Below, in pieces: positions 24,054 through 31,328 of a stretch of 36,470 bases of DNA. Source of the stretch: Bacteroidota bacterium (GTDB lineage: Bacteria; Bacteroidota; Bacteroidia; NS11-12g; UBA955); assembly GCA_013205405.1 (NCBI GenBank), contig JABMMZ010000101.1:1-36470 (forward strand). The letters are read 5' to 3'. Under the pieces are notes generated by a model, which was not told the origin of the DNA, searched no databases, and saw only the letters and a program-made list of their open reading frames with translations. A program made the position numbers and the translations under genes. Each line of letters opens with the position of its first letter. Position 1 is the first letter of the stretch.

Positions 24054-24440
24054 ATGAAATTAAAATCAATTCTTGCACTAATTACAATATTGATTGTAAA
24101 TGTAAACTTTACTTCAAAAATAGCTGACACCTCGTCTTTGATTGTTTGGAGTAAAATTTCGCACAATTTTGGAGATATCAAACAAGGTCAAGTGATGGAA
24201 ACTGAATTTACCTTTCAAAATTTAAGTAAAGATACCTTTATTTTGGAAAATGTGCAAGGTTCATGTGGATGCTTAGCTTCATCGTGGCCTAAGCAACCCA
24301 TACTACCAAATGAAAAAGGAAGTATTATTGTAAAATTTGATTCTCAAGGAAAATCAGGCAATCATTTAAAAAGCTTTTCTGTTTTTACCAACCTAGGGGC
24401 ATATTACTTAGAAATAAAAGCAAATATTATAAAAAATTAA
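24054..24440 (+). CDS. DUF1573 protein, single-domain
   Basis: This 128-residue protein is a signal sequence (MKLKSILALITILIVNVNFTS) followed directly by one DUF1573 domain. It reads SKISHNFGDIKQGQVMETEF, TFQNLSKDTFILENVQGSCG, CLASSWPKQPILPNEKGSII and VKFDSQGKSGNHLKSFSVFT. The family SCGCT motif is SCGCL here, so the cysteine pair is kept but the Thr is replaced. It lacks the linker and tail of its neighbours. It lies after a terminator; no clear promoter was seen in 24034-24053. Confidence 0.88.
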   Translation: MKLKSILALITILIVNVNFTSKIADTSSLIVWSKISHNFGDIKQGQVMETEFTFQNLSKDTFILENVQGSCGCLASSWPKQPILPNEKGSIIVKFDSQGKSGNHLKSFSVFTNLGAYYLEIKANIIKN

Positions 24441-24501
24441 GGACAAAGAATAAAATTGTAAATTTCGGCACAGAATTTGAAATAACTAAATAAAAAATAT
24501 T

Positions 24502-24924
24502 ATGATATCCTACCTTACATACCTATTAGTATTAGTTGCATCTCCATCATCAGTTGTATACAATGATCCACCAGAAGAACCAAAAACAATTGAATGGAAA
24601 AAAGAAACCCATGATTTCGGAAATATTGCCGAAGGCACAAAAGCTAAATATACTTTTACTTTTACCAATAAAGGCACCACACCTGCTGCTATTACAGGCG
24701 CTTCTGCTAGTTGTGGATGCACAGTTCCTTCTTACAGCAAAGAACCCGTAGCTCCTGGTGCAGATGGAAGCGTTACTGCTATTTTTGATTCTAATGGAAA
24801 ATTGGGCAATCAAACTAAAACTATAACAGTAGTAACTACCGCTGGCACTTATTACTTAACTATTAAATGCATTGTAACGAAGGTTGCTGAAAAACCAAAA
24901 TCCCCAATTATTCTTAATAATTAA
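24502..24924 (+). CDS. DUF1573 protein, single-domain
   Basis: This 140-residue protein has a short hydrophobic start (MISYLTYLLVLVASPSSVVY) and one DUF1573 domain: ETHDFGNIAEGTKAKYTFTF, TNKGTTPAAITGASASCGCT, VPSYSKEPVAPGADGSVTAI and FDSNGKLGNQTKTITVVTTA. It matches paralogue two in its opening HDFG.I.EGT...TF and paralogue three in its FDSxGKxGN loop, so all four appear to derive from duplications. The start is unusual in lacking basic residues, but no closer ATG is present. It ends 21 bases before a terminator. Confidence 0.88.
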   Translation: MISYLTYLLVLVASPSSVVYNDPPEEPKTIEWKKETHDFGNIAEGTKAKYTFTFTNKGTTPAAITGASASCGCTVPSYSKEPVAPGADGSVTAIFDSNGKLGNQTKTITVVTTAGTYYLTIKCIVTKVAEKPKSPIILNN

Positions 24925-24945
24925 TAATTTTATTATACTTAATTG

Positions 24946-24982
24946 AAAGTCCTGCAGAATATTCTTTTGTAGGACTTTTTTA
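24946..24982 (+). terminator. Rho-independent terminator after fourth DUF1573 gene
   Basis: AAAGTCCT (24946-24953) and AGGACTTT (24971-24978) form an 8-bp stem, with a T-run overlapping and following the right arm. It separates the array from the reductase gene. Confidence 0.8.
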
Positions 24983-25015
24983 TTATCGTTATTTGCAAAA
25001 CAGAATAAGAGACCT

Positions 25016-25723
25016 TTGCACAAATTAGAATTTTATACCGTAAAAATAAGTGATATTATAATTGAAACACCAATTATAAAGCGTTTCTTTTTAACATTTG
25101 ATTCTCCAATAATTTTTCAGGCGGGGCAATTTATTATTTTAAAATTTGAAGGGCTCAAACACCAATTTGACACTAGAAGTTACTCAATAGCTGATTTTAC
25201 TTGTTCTAATATTTTAGAAATATGTATAAGCCTTAAAGATGAAGGCGCAGCTACACCCATTTTATTTGAAAAAAAAATAGGTGAAGAATTATGCTCTAGC
25301 CTTCCTCAAGGCAGATTTGTAATAACGGAGGAGGCAGTGTTGAAGCCATTGTTTTTTATTTGCACTGGAACAGGTGTAGCACCCTTTCGAAGTATGATAA
25401 AAGAATTATTATTGTACAAATTCTTTACAAAATCTATTAATTTATACTTTGGTTGTAGAACAAGAGAAGATATTCTGTACTTTGAAGAATTTAAATTACT
25501 GATGAAAACCTATCCCAATTTTAAATATTTCCCTATTTTAAGTAGAGAAAAATGGGAAGGCGAAACAGGCTATGTACATCCATATTATTTGAAAGAATTG
25601 GAAAACAAACCAGATGCGTTATTTTATTTGTGTGGTTGGACCACTATGCTGAAAGAAACACGTGATAATTTAAAAGCAATAGGCTATGAGCGCAAAGATA
25701 TAAAAGTAGAATTTTACGATTAA
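25016..25723 (+). CDS. FNR-type FAD/NAD(P)H oxidoreductase
   Basis: This 235-residue protein is of the ferredoxin-NADP reductase superfamily. The N-terminal beta-barrel carries the FAD motif DTRSYSIAD (RxYS). The C-terminal Rossmann-like part holds GTGVAPFRSMIKELL (nucleotide-binding), FGCRTREDILYFEEF and LCGWTTMLKETRDNL (NAD(P) ribose and end motif), finishing VEFYD. No iron-sulphur or flavodoxin domain is attached, so it must pass electrons to a separate partner. No ATG exists upstream of the conserved part; TTG 25016 is the only near candidate. The radical SAM gene begins ten bases after its stop, so co-transcription is likely and it may supply its reducing power (inference). Confidence 0.88.
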   Translation: MHKLEFYTVKISDIIIETPIIKRFFLTFDSPIIFQAGQFIILKFEGLKHQFDTRSYSIADFTCSNILEICISLKDEGAATPILFEKKIGEELCSSLPQGRFVITEEAVLKPLFFICTGTGVAPFRSMIKELLLYKFFTKSINLYFGCRTREDILYFEEFKLLMKTYPNFKYFPILSREKWEGETGYVHPYYLKELENKPDALFYLCGWTTMLKETRDNLKAIGYERKDIKVEFYD

Positions 25724-25733
25724 AAAATTTATT

Positions 25734-26759
25734 TTGAATAAAAACAAAGCCGATATTCTGAATCTATTAAGCAAAAATTTTACATTACTAAGATCCTTTA
25801 ATGCCATAAAAGTGATTAGTAGTTATTATGTATCTAAAATTTTAAAAAAATCAATACAATGGGGCAAGCCTATTTCTATTTCGATAGAACCTACTACTTC
25901 ATGTAATTTGCGGTGCCCACAATGTCCAAGTGGCTTAAGAAGCTTTAGCCGACCTACCGGCATGCTAGACCTCAATATTTTTGAAACTGCTGTGAATGAG
26001 CTCCATAAAACTACAGGATATATCACTTTGTATTTTCAAGGAGAGCCTTATTTAAATACTCGATTTTTAGAAATGGTAGGCTATGCTAATACACACAAAA
26101 TATATACTGCAACTAGTACTAATGCCCATTATTTAACCAAAGAAAATGCAGAGAAAACAGTAAAAAGTGGGTTGGATAGATTAATTATTTCAATAGACGG
26201 AACCTCTCAAGAAACTTATGGAAAATACCGCATTGGAGGAACCTTAGAAAAGGTGTTAGAAGGCACAAAAAATTTAATAGAAGCTAAGAAAAACGCTAAA
26301 TCAAAAACGCCTCATATTATTTGGCAGTTTATCGTTTTTGGGCATAATGAACATCAATTAACGGATGTAAAAGTATTAGCTAAAGAATATCAAGTGGATG
26401 AATTGGCAATAAAATCGGCTCAAATTTATGACTATGAAAGCGGCAGTAAATTAATACCAACTACGAGTAATTTCAGTAGATATGAGCAAAACAAAGATGG
26501 ATTTACAATTAAAAATAAGCTGTTAAATCACTGTTGGCGGTTATGGAATAGTTGTGTTATAACATGGGATGGCAAGGTGGTACCTTGTTGTTTTGATAAG
26601 GATGGCACATACAGATTAGGTAATTTGGCAGACAATAATTTCTCAGACATCTGGCATAGTGAAGCCTATAAAAGTTTTAGAACTCAAATTTTGAAAGGCA
26701 GGCAATACATTGAAATTTGCAAAAACTGCAGTGAAGGAACGAGTATTTGGCAAAACTAG
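25734..26759 (+). CDS. Radical SAM / SPASM domain protein
   Basis: This 341-residue protein has the radical SAM cluster motif CNLRCPQC (about residues 57-64, CxxxCxxC) after ISIEPTTS, then a TIM-barrel-like stretch with GYITLYFQGEPYLNTRF and DRLIISIDGTSQETYGKYRIGG. The C-terminus is a SPASM region with HCWRLWNSCVITWDGKVVPC, a CFDKDGTYRLGNLADNNFSD segment and IEICKNCSEGTS, holding auxiliary iron-sulphur cysteines. SPASM proteins modify peptides, sugars or proteins; the substrate is unknown and no precursor peptide was seen nearby. The start is TTG 25734; no Met precedes the conserved part. Confidence 0.88.
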   Translation: MNKNKADILNLLSKNFTLLRSFNAIKVISSYYVSKILKKSIQWGKPISISIEPTTSCNLRCPQCPSGLRSFSRPTGMLDLNIFETAVNELHKTTGYITLYFQGEPYLNTRFLEMVGYANTHKIYTATSTNAHYLTKENAEKTVKSGLDRLIISIDGTSQETYGKYRIGGTLEKVLEGTKNLIEAKKNAKSKTPHIIWQFIVFGHNEHQLTDVKVLAKEYQVDELAIKSAQIYDYESGSKLIPTTSNFSRYEQNKDGFTIKNKLLNHCWRLWNSCVITWDGKVVPCCFDKDGTYRLGNLADNNFSDIWHSEAYKSFRTQILKGRQYIEICKNCSEGTSIWQN

Positions 26760-26781
26760 TAGCATTATTCAATAAAATTAT

Positions 26782-26789
26782 TACTTTTG
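26782..26789 (+). promoter_or_regulatory. -7 promoter element for MarR gene
   Basis: TACTTTTG matches TAnnTTTG and lies five bases before the likely TTG start at 26795, so the MarR gene may be transcribed on its own with a minimal leader. Confidence 0.5.
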
Positions 26790-26794
26790 AAAGT

Positions 26795-27241
26795 TTGAAA
26801 ATAGAAGATGCTATCAAACAAAGTAAATTTATTGGTGTAGAAAAAAAGGCTATCATTAACATAATTTATACTGCCAATAAAATAGATGAAATATTTAGTA
26901 AAAATCTTCGAAAATTTGGTTTAAGCATGCAACAATATAATACATTAAGAATATTGAATGGGCGCAAATATTCTTATGCTACTTGTGGCGAAATTAAGGA
27001 TGTTATGTTGGAAAGAAGTCCAGATATAACTAGACTATGCGACAAACTATTAACTAAAAACCTCATATTCAAAACCTTTAATCCACAGAATAAAAGGAAA
27101 GTATTTTTAAGTATTTCTCCAGAAGGGATTAGTCTTTTAAAAATTATTGCGCCTAAAATGAATGAAAGTATTTTGGGGTTTTCCAATTTACACAAAGATG
27201 AACTTGAGCAATTATCCAACCTTTTAGATAAGGTAAGTTAA
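26795..27241 (+). CDS. MarR-family transcriptional regulator
   Basis: This is a winged-helix regulator of about 148 residues. From TTG 26795 it reads (M)KIEDAIKQSKFIGVEKKAII, the usual start of Bacteroidota MarR proteins, then FGLSMQQYNTLRILNGRK (helix and lead-in), CGEIKDVMLERSPDITRLCDKLLTKNLI (recognition helix) and KRKVFLSISPEGISLLKII (wing). A longer frame from TTG 26747 overlaps the radical SAM gene by 13 bases; it is less likely because the family start matches 26795 and a promoter element sits in between. It may regulate its upstream neighbours or itself; its ligand is unknown. Confidence 0.85.
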   Translation: MKIEDAIKQSKFIGVEKKAIINIIYTANKIDEIFSKNLRKFGLSMQQYNTLRILNGRKYSYATCGEIKDVMLERSPDITRLCDKLLTKNLIFKTFNPQNKRKVFLSISPEGISLLKIIAPKMNESILGFSNLHKDELEQLSNLLDKVS

Positions 27242-27248
27242 AAAGTTT

Positions 27249-27256
27249 TATTTTTG
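27249..27256 (+). promoter_or_regulatory. -7 promoter element for DUF4197 gene
   Basis: TATTTTTG matches TAnnTTTG and lies 44 bases before ATG 27301. Confidence 0.5.
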
Positions 27257-27300
27257 GAACGATAATTGTTTATTTGCAATTACAATATTACAAGAAAAAA

Positions 27301-28020
27301 ATGAAAAAAATAATTTTAATGGCTATTGTTTGTGTTAACATAGTAGCGTGCGATGTATTAAATGAAGCAGGAAAGGTAGCTTCTAATGTTTTAGCTGTCC
27401 CTACTTCTAGCGAGGCTGCTGGTGGCTTAAAAGATGCTTTAAGCCAAGGATTTGGTAAAGGTGTAGATGCTTTATCTTTAAAAGGGGCTTTTAGTAGCAA
27501 TTCTTTAATTAAAATTTTATTGCCATCAGATGCACAAACCATTGCCAATAAATTAACTGACTTAGGCTTTGGAGGTGAGGTAGATAAAGTAATTTCTAAA
27601 TTAAATGAAGGTGCAGAAAATGCAGTATCTACTGCAAAACCAATATTCTTAAGCGCAGTTAAAAACATGAGTTTTTCTGATGCTATGGGTATATTAACAG
27701 GTGGCAAGGGCTCTGCTACAAACTATTTAAAACAAACAACTACAACTGCTTTAACAGCTTCATTTAGACCCGAAATTCAAAAAGCATTAGACCAAGTAGG
27801 CGTTACTAAATTATGGACGCCATTGGTTAATCAATACAATTCAATTCCTTTTATAACTAAACTTAATCCAGATTTAAATGCACATGTTACTGAAAAAGCA
27901 TTAGCTGCTTTATTCAGTAAAGTAGAAACAGAAGAAAATGCTATTAGAGATAATCCTATAAACAGAGCAACAGACTTAATGAAAAAAGCATTTGCCTATG
28001 CAGATACTCAAAAGAAATAA
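27301..28020 (+). CDS. DUF4197 lipoprotein
   Basis: From ATG 27301 this 239-residue protein starts with a lipoprotein signal (MKKIILMAIVCVNIVAC, Cys17 in the lipobox) and then matches DUF4197: LKDALSQGFGKGVDALS, ...IKILLPSDAQTIANKLTDLGFGGEVDKVISKLN, AENAVSTAKPIFLSAVKNMS, GILTGGKGSATNYLKQTTTTAL, and the C-terminal VTEKALAALFSKVETEENAIRDN. The family is periplasmic or membrane-anchored and of unknown function. A frame from 27274 would add nine residues, but these break the signal. It has a promoter and a terminator of its own. Confidence 0.9.
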   Translation: MKKIILMAIVCVNIVACDVLNEAGKVASNVLAVPTSSEAAGGLKDALSQGFGKGVDALSLKGAFSSNSLIKILLPSDAQTIANKLTDLGFGGEVDKVISKLNEGAENAVSTAKPIFLSAVKNMSFSDAMGILTGGKGSATNYLKQTTTTALTASFRPEIQKALDQVGVTKLWTPLVNQYNSIPFITKLNPDLNAHVTEKALAALFSKVETEENAIRDNPINRATDLMKKAFAYADTQKK

Positions 28021-28044
28021 ACTAATATAGAATTAAGATAATTT

Positions 28045-28077
28045 AAAAAGGCAACTTGCAAAAGTTGTCTTTTTTTA
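28045..28077. terminator. Rho-independent terminator (usable both ways)
   Basis: CAACTT (28052-28057) and AAGTTG (28062-28067) with a GCAA loop extend through a wobble pair into AAAAAG/CTTTTT arms, followed by TTTTTTT. It separates the convergent DUF4197 gene and the barrel-like gene. Confidence 0.85.
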
Positions 28078-28079
28078 TG

Positions 28080-28898
28080 CTATTTTTCCCCTAATTTAAA
28101 TCTATATCCCAAGGAAAAAGCCAATTGCAAAAAAGAAAAATGATGTTTCCCTTTTTCAGATTTATTACTCGTTATTAATACGCTTGGCAAATTTAAAGTG
28201 CCTCCTTTAAGCTCGCCCATTAAAAACAGATGCTTAAAAAATAAAATATTAATACCTGTTTTTGCAGAAATCCCATAGCCAGATACATGCCACTCGTCAT
28301 TTACTCCTTTATTTACAATTACAGAGCGCGTGCGAGGGTAAACTATACCAGTTCCTAAACCATAATAACTATTTACTTCTATGTTTTTATGCAAATTCAT
28401 TAAAAAATCATTTCGCGTAAATTCAACGTTTATATAATTTAAGCCATCGGTGTGCTCAAATTGCAAAAAATCGCCACTCAATACAATATTTTCATTGTTA
28501 TATTGTTTGTCGTAAATAGTACCTGTATTATTAATATAACCATTTATTTTTACAGTTTGATCTTGATTCATAATATATTTCATGTGGTCCCAGCCTAAAG
28601 AAATATTATATTTATGATTTAAAAAATAGCCAACTCTATAGTTATATTGCGGAATAGTAATTTGATCAATTTTAAAATAAGGGTCTGCCCCAAATTTAGA
28701 TTGTCTATCAGAAGCATGAACATCCGATAATTTAAAATCAAAATCATTGCCTTTAAAAGTTATATCTGATTTGCTGTAATGCTCCCTGTTATATCCCCAA
28801 TAAAAAAAGAAACTGCCTTTTTTAAAACTACCTTTATTATTTTGAGCTTGCAAGACATTGCTTAAAATAAAACAAAGTAGGAAAACAGACCATTTCAT
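28080..28898 (-). CDS. Secreted/outer-membrane barrel-like protein, function unknown
   Basis: This 272-residue protein begins with a signal peptide (MKWSVFLLCFILSNVLQAQ) and continues with alternating aromatic and polar strands: SFFFYWGYNREHYSKSDITF, ITIPQYNYRVGYFLNHKYNISLGWDHMKYI, LSGDFLQFEHTDGLNYINVEFTRND, ISAKTGINILFFKHLFLMGE and a terminal FLQLAFSLGYRFKLGEK. The strand-turn pattern and final LGYRF suggest an 8-12-stranded outer-membrane barrel. I do not recognise the family. It stands alone, convergent with the DUF4197 gene and divergent from the helicase. Confidence 0.65.
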   Translation of the reverse strand: MKWSVFLLCFILSNVLQAQNNKGSFKKGSFFFYWGYNREHYSKSDITFKGNDFDFKLSDVHASDRQSKFGADPYFKIDQITIPQYNYRVGYFLNHKYNISLGWDHMKYIMNQDQTVKINGYINNTGTIYDKQYNNENIVLSGDFLQFEHTDGLNYINVEFTRNDFLMNLHKNIEVNSYYGLGTGIVYPRTRSVIVNKGVNDEWHVSGYGISAKTGINILFFKHLFLMGELKGGTLNLPSVLITSNKSEKGKHHFSFLQLAFSLGYRFKLGEK

Positions 28899-29006
28899 AA
28901 TTTAAGAATTGGGCGCAATTTATTCGTTTTTAATTGAAAAAAATAGAAATAAAACGGAAAACGGAATAATAAATAAACTAATCCACCAACTCTCCACATT
29001 TTTACT

Positions 29007-29014
29007 TACCTTTG
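29007..29014 (+). promoter_or_regulatory. -7 promoter element for DEAD-box helicase
   Basis: TACCTTTG matches TAnnTTTG and lies 13 bases before ATG 29028. Confidence 0.55.
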
Positions 29015-29027
29015 CACCACGTTATTT

Positions 29028-30851
29028 ATGAGTATTACATTTCAAGACATGGGTTTAAGTCAACCTGTGTATGATGCGATTAGTGATTTAGGCTACATCA
29101 ATCCAACCCCAATTCAGCAACAAGCCATTCCGGTTTTATTAAAAGGGACGAAAGATTTTGTTGGTTTAGCCCAAACAGGTACAGGAAAAACAGCAGCTTT
29201 CGGTTTGCCCTTATTATCACTTATAGACACATCAATTAAAAAAGTTCAGGGCCTAGTAATATGCCCTACAAGAGAGTTATGCATGCAAATTGCCAAAGAT
29301 TTTGAAGATTATGGTAAGTACATGCCCGAGTTCCATTCTGTAGCCGTTTATGGCGGTACCAGTATAGATGGACAAATTCGCCAAATTAAAAAAGGCGTTC
29401 AAATAGTAGTGGCAACACCCGGTAGATTAATTGATTTAATCGAAAGACGTGCCCTATTTCTAGATGCAGTTATCAATGTCGTTTTAGACGAAGCTGATGA
29501 AATGCTAAACATGGGTTTTAGAGAAGATATTGAACATATTTTATCTCAAGCCACTTCACGTCAAGCAGCTTGGTTATTTAGTGCTACCATGCCTAAGGAA
29601 GTAAGAAGAATAGCCGAAACTTTTATGAAAGATCCTTTCGAAGTAAAAGTGGATTCTAATATTACTGCCAAAAACATTAAACACGTTTATTACCAATGTC
29701 AAAGTAGTCAAAAATATGAAACCTTAAAACGTTTGATTGATTATAATCCTGGCATGTATGGTATTATTTTTACACGTACCAAATTGGAGGCTCAAGACAT
29801 TACTGAAAAACTTTTGAAAGAAAGTTATGAAATTGACGCTTTGCATGGCGACTTAAGTCAGCAACAGCGAGATAAAGTAATGGGCCGTTTCCGTGATAAA
29901 ACATTACAACTTTTAATTGCTACCGATGTAGCAGCTAGAGGTATTGATGTAGACAGTATTACACACGTAATAAATTATGCATTACCAGACGAACCTGAGG
30001 TGTATACCCACAGAAGTGGACGTACGGCACGTGCAGGAAAATCAGGTATTTGTATTAGTATATTGCACAACCGTGAAACCGGAAGATTGCGTGATATAGA
30101 ATACTTAACCAAAGCAAAATTTGAAAAATTAGAAATTCCTAGTGGAAGAGAAGTTTGCGAAAAACAATTCTATTCTTTTATTGAAAAATTAAAAGCAGCG
30201 GATATTAGCCATGGTGATTACGAAAATTATTTACCATACTTAAGTGAGCAATTTGCAGATATGAGTAAAGATGAGGTTCTTCAAAGAGTAGCTTCATTAG
30301 AATTTAACCGTTTCTTAAAATACTATGAAAAAGCAGGCGACTTAAACGCTAGTGGTAGAGATAGCAGAAGCAGCAATGGCGCATTTACAAGATTATTTAT
30401 GAGCATTGGCGAGAAAGATGGCTTTTATAAAGCAGCCTTCCTTGAATTTTTACTTGATAGTAGCGGTCACACCAAAGCACAATTAGGAAAAATTGAGTTA
30501 ATGGATGCCTATAGTTTTGTAGAAGTAGAAAACGCTATTGCCGATGAATTTATTGCAACTTTTAATGGTAAAAAATACCGTGGTAGAGAAATACGCATAG
30601 AACGCAGTGGCGATAGTGGTGACGGTGGCGGTAGAGAGCGCAACTTTAGAGGCGGTGGCGGACGCAGAAGTGGCGGTGGCTATGGCGGAGGCGATAGAGA
30701 CAGAGACCGTGGTGGCAATGGAGGCGGTGGAGGCCGCAGAAATGGTGGCGGAGGCGGTGGCGGATATCGCAGCGGTGGCAACGAAGGTGGCGGTGGATAC
30801 CGTGGCGGCAACGGAGGAGACAGCGGTGGCGGACGCAGAAGAAGAAGTTAA
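29028..30851 (+). CDS. DEAD-box RNA helicase with DbpA-like domain and Gly-rich tail
   Basis: This 607-residue helicase unwinds RNA, probably in ribosome assembly or cold growth. RecA domain 1 has the Q motif (INPTPIQQQAIP), Walker A AQTGTGKTAAF, PTRELCMQIA, VLDEADEMLNMGF (DEAD) and SATMP. RecA domain 2 has IIFTRTKLEAQDI, ALHGDLSQQQRD, ATDVAARGIDV and HRSGRTARAGKSG. Residues about 450-530 resemble the DbpA-type RNA-binding fold (FMSIGEKDGFYKAAFLEFL, GKKYRGREIRIERS). The last 75 residues are an RGG/GGY-rich tail with a repeated GGCGGT-type coding pattern. It is close to DeaD/CsdA in layout. It has its own promoter and a terminator downstream. Confidence 0.93.
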   Translation: MSITFQDMGLSQPVYDAISDLGYINPTPIQQQAIPVLLKGTKDFVGLAQTGTGKTAAFGLPLLSLIDTSIKKVQGLVICPTRELCMQIAKDFEDYGKYMPEFHSVAVYGGTSIDGQIRQIKKGVQIVVATPGRLIDLIERRALFLDAVINVVLDEADEMLNMGFREDIEHILSQATSRQAAWLFSATMPKEVRRIAETFMKDPFEVKVDSNITAKNIKHVYYQCQSSQKYETLKRLIDYNPGMYGIIFTRTKLEAQDITEKLLKESYEIDALHGDLSQQQRDKVMGRFRDKTLQLLIATDVAARGIDVDSITHVINYALPDEPEVYTHRSGRTARAGKSGICISILHNRETGRLRDIEYLTKAKFEKLEIPSGREVCEKQFYSFIEKLKAADISHGDYENYLPYLSEQFADMSKDEVLQRVASLEFNRFLKYYEKAGDLNASGRDSRSSNGAFTRLFMSIGEKDGFYKAAFLEFLLDSSGHTKAQLGKIELMDAYSFVEVENAIADEFIATFNGKKYRGREIRIERSGDSGDGGGRERNFRGGGGRRSGGGYGGGDRDRDRGGNGGGGGRRNGGGGGGGYRSGGNEGGGGYRGGNGGDSGGGRRRRS

Positions 30852-30894
30852 TCCCAACGAACACGGAAGCTGGGTTCAATAAAATTATAGATTT

Positions 30895-30928
30895 AAAAAG
30901 GTAGCACAAGGTGTTACCTTTTTTGTTT
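30895..30928 (+). terminator. Rho-independent terminator after DEAD-box helicase
   Basis: AAAAAGGTAGCAC (30895-30907) and GTGTTACCTTTTT (30911-30923) form a 13-bp stem with one mismatch-type G-T pair and a 3-base loop, followed by T-rich sequence. Confidence 0.85.
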
Positions 30929-31066
30929 ATATTCCATTTAGATGCAGAAATAAATTCGGTATGATAGATTACAAACAAAAAAATAAAATGATCTCTTAAT
31001 ATAGTTCGAAATATTACAAATATTATATACACAACCTCAATCCTTTTTTTATTCAAATAAAATATA

Positions 31067-31074
31067 TATTTTTG
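31067..31074 (+). promoter_or_regulatory. -7 promoter element for tRNA-Leu
   Basis: TATTTTTG matches TAnnTTTG and lies 36 bases upstream of the tRNA 5' end, leaving a short leader that would be removed by RNase P. Confidence 0.5.
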
Positions 31075-31110
31075 CGTCCCTTAAAAAAGGAAAAGTTCTT
31101 ACATAAAAAT

Positions 31111-31191
31111 GCGGATGTGGCGTAATGGTAGCCGCGCCAGACTTAGGATCTGGTGCCGAAAGGTGTGGGGGTTCGAGTCCCTTCATCCGCA
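31111..31191 (+). tRNA. trnL: tRNA-Leu (anticodon UAG)
   Basis: The acceptor stem GCGGATG/CATCCGC is a perfect 7-bp pair, with an A discriminator. The anticodon arm CCAGA-CTTAGGA-TCTGG gives anticodon TAG. A long variable arm (TGCCGAAAGGTGT-like) marks it as class II, and the T-arm is GGGGGTTCGAGTCCC-like. CCA is not encoded. A T-rich run follows the 3' end. Confidence 0.97.
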
Positions 31192-31328
31192 CTCTTTTTC
31201 TCTGGTTAATAGTTGTTAGTTAATCGTAATTGACGAGTTATTATTTATTAATTTGTTAATTTCTAAAGTAACCCTCATTTCATTAGTTAACAATTATAAG
31301 CTTTATTTAAAAAAATAATTGACACACA

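Noticed and set aside
30498-31056. Long Ala/Ser/Thr- and His/Arg-rich reading frames opposite and out of frame with the helicase tail.
   Set aside because: They are shadows of the GGY/RGG repeat coding sequence; the compositions come from reading GGCGGT-type repeats in other frames.
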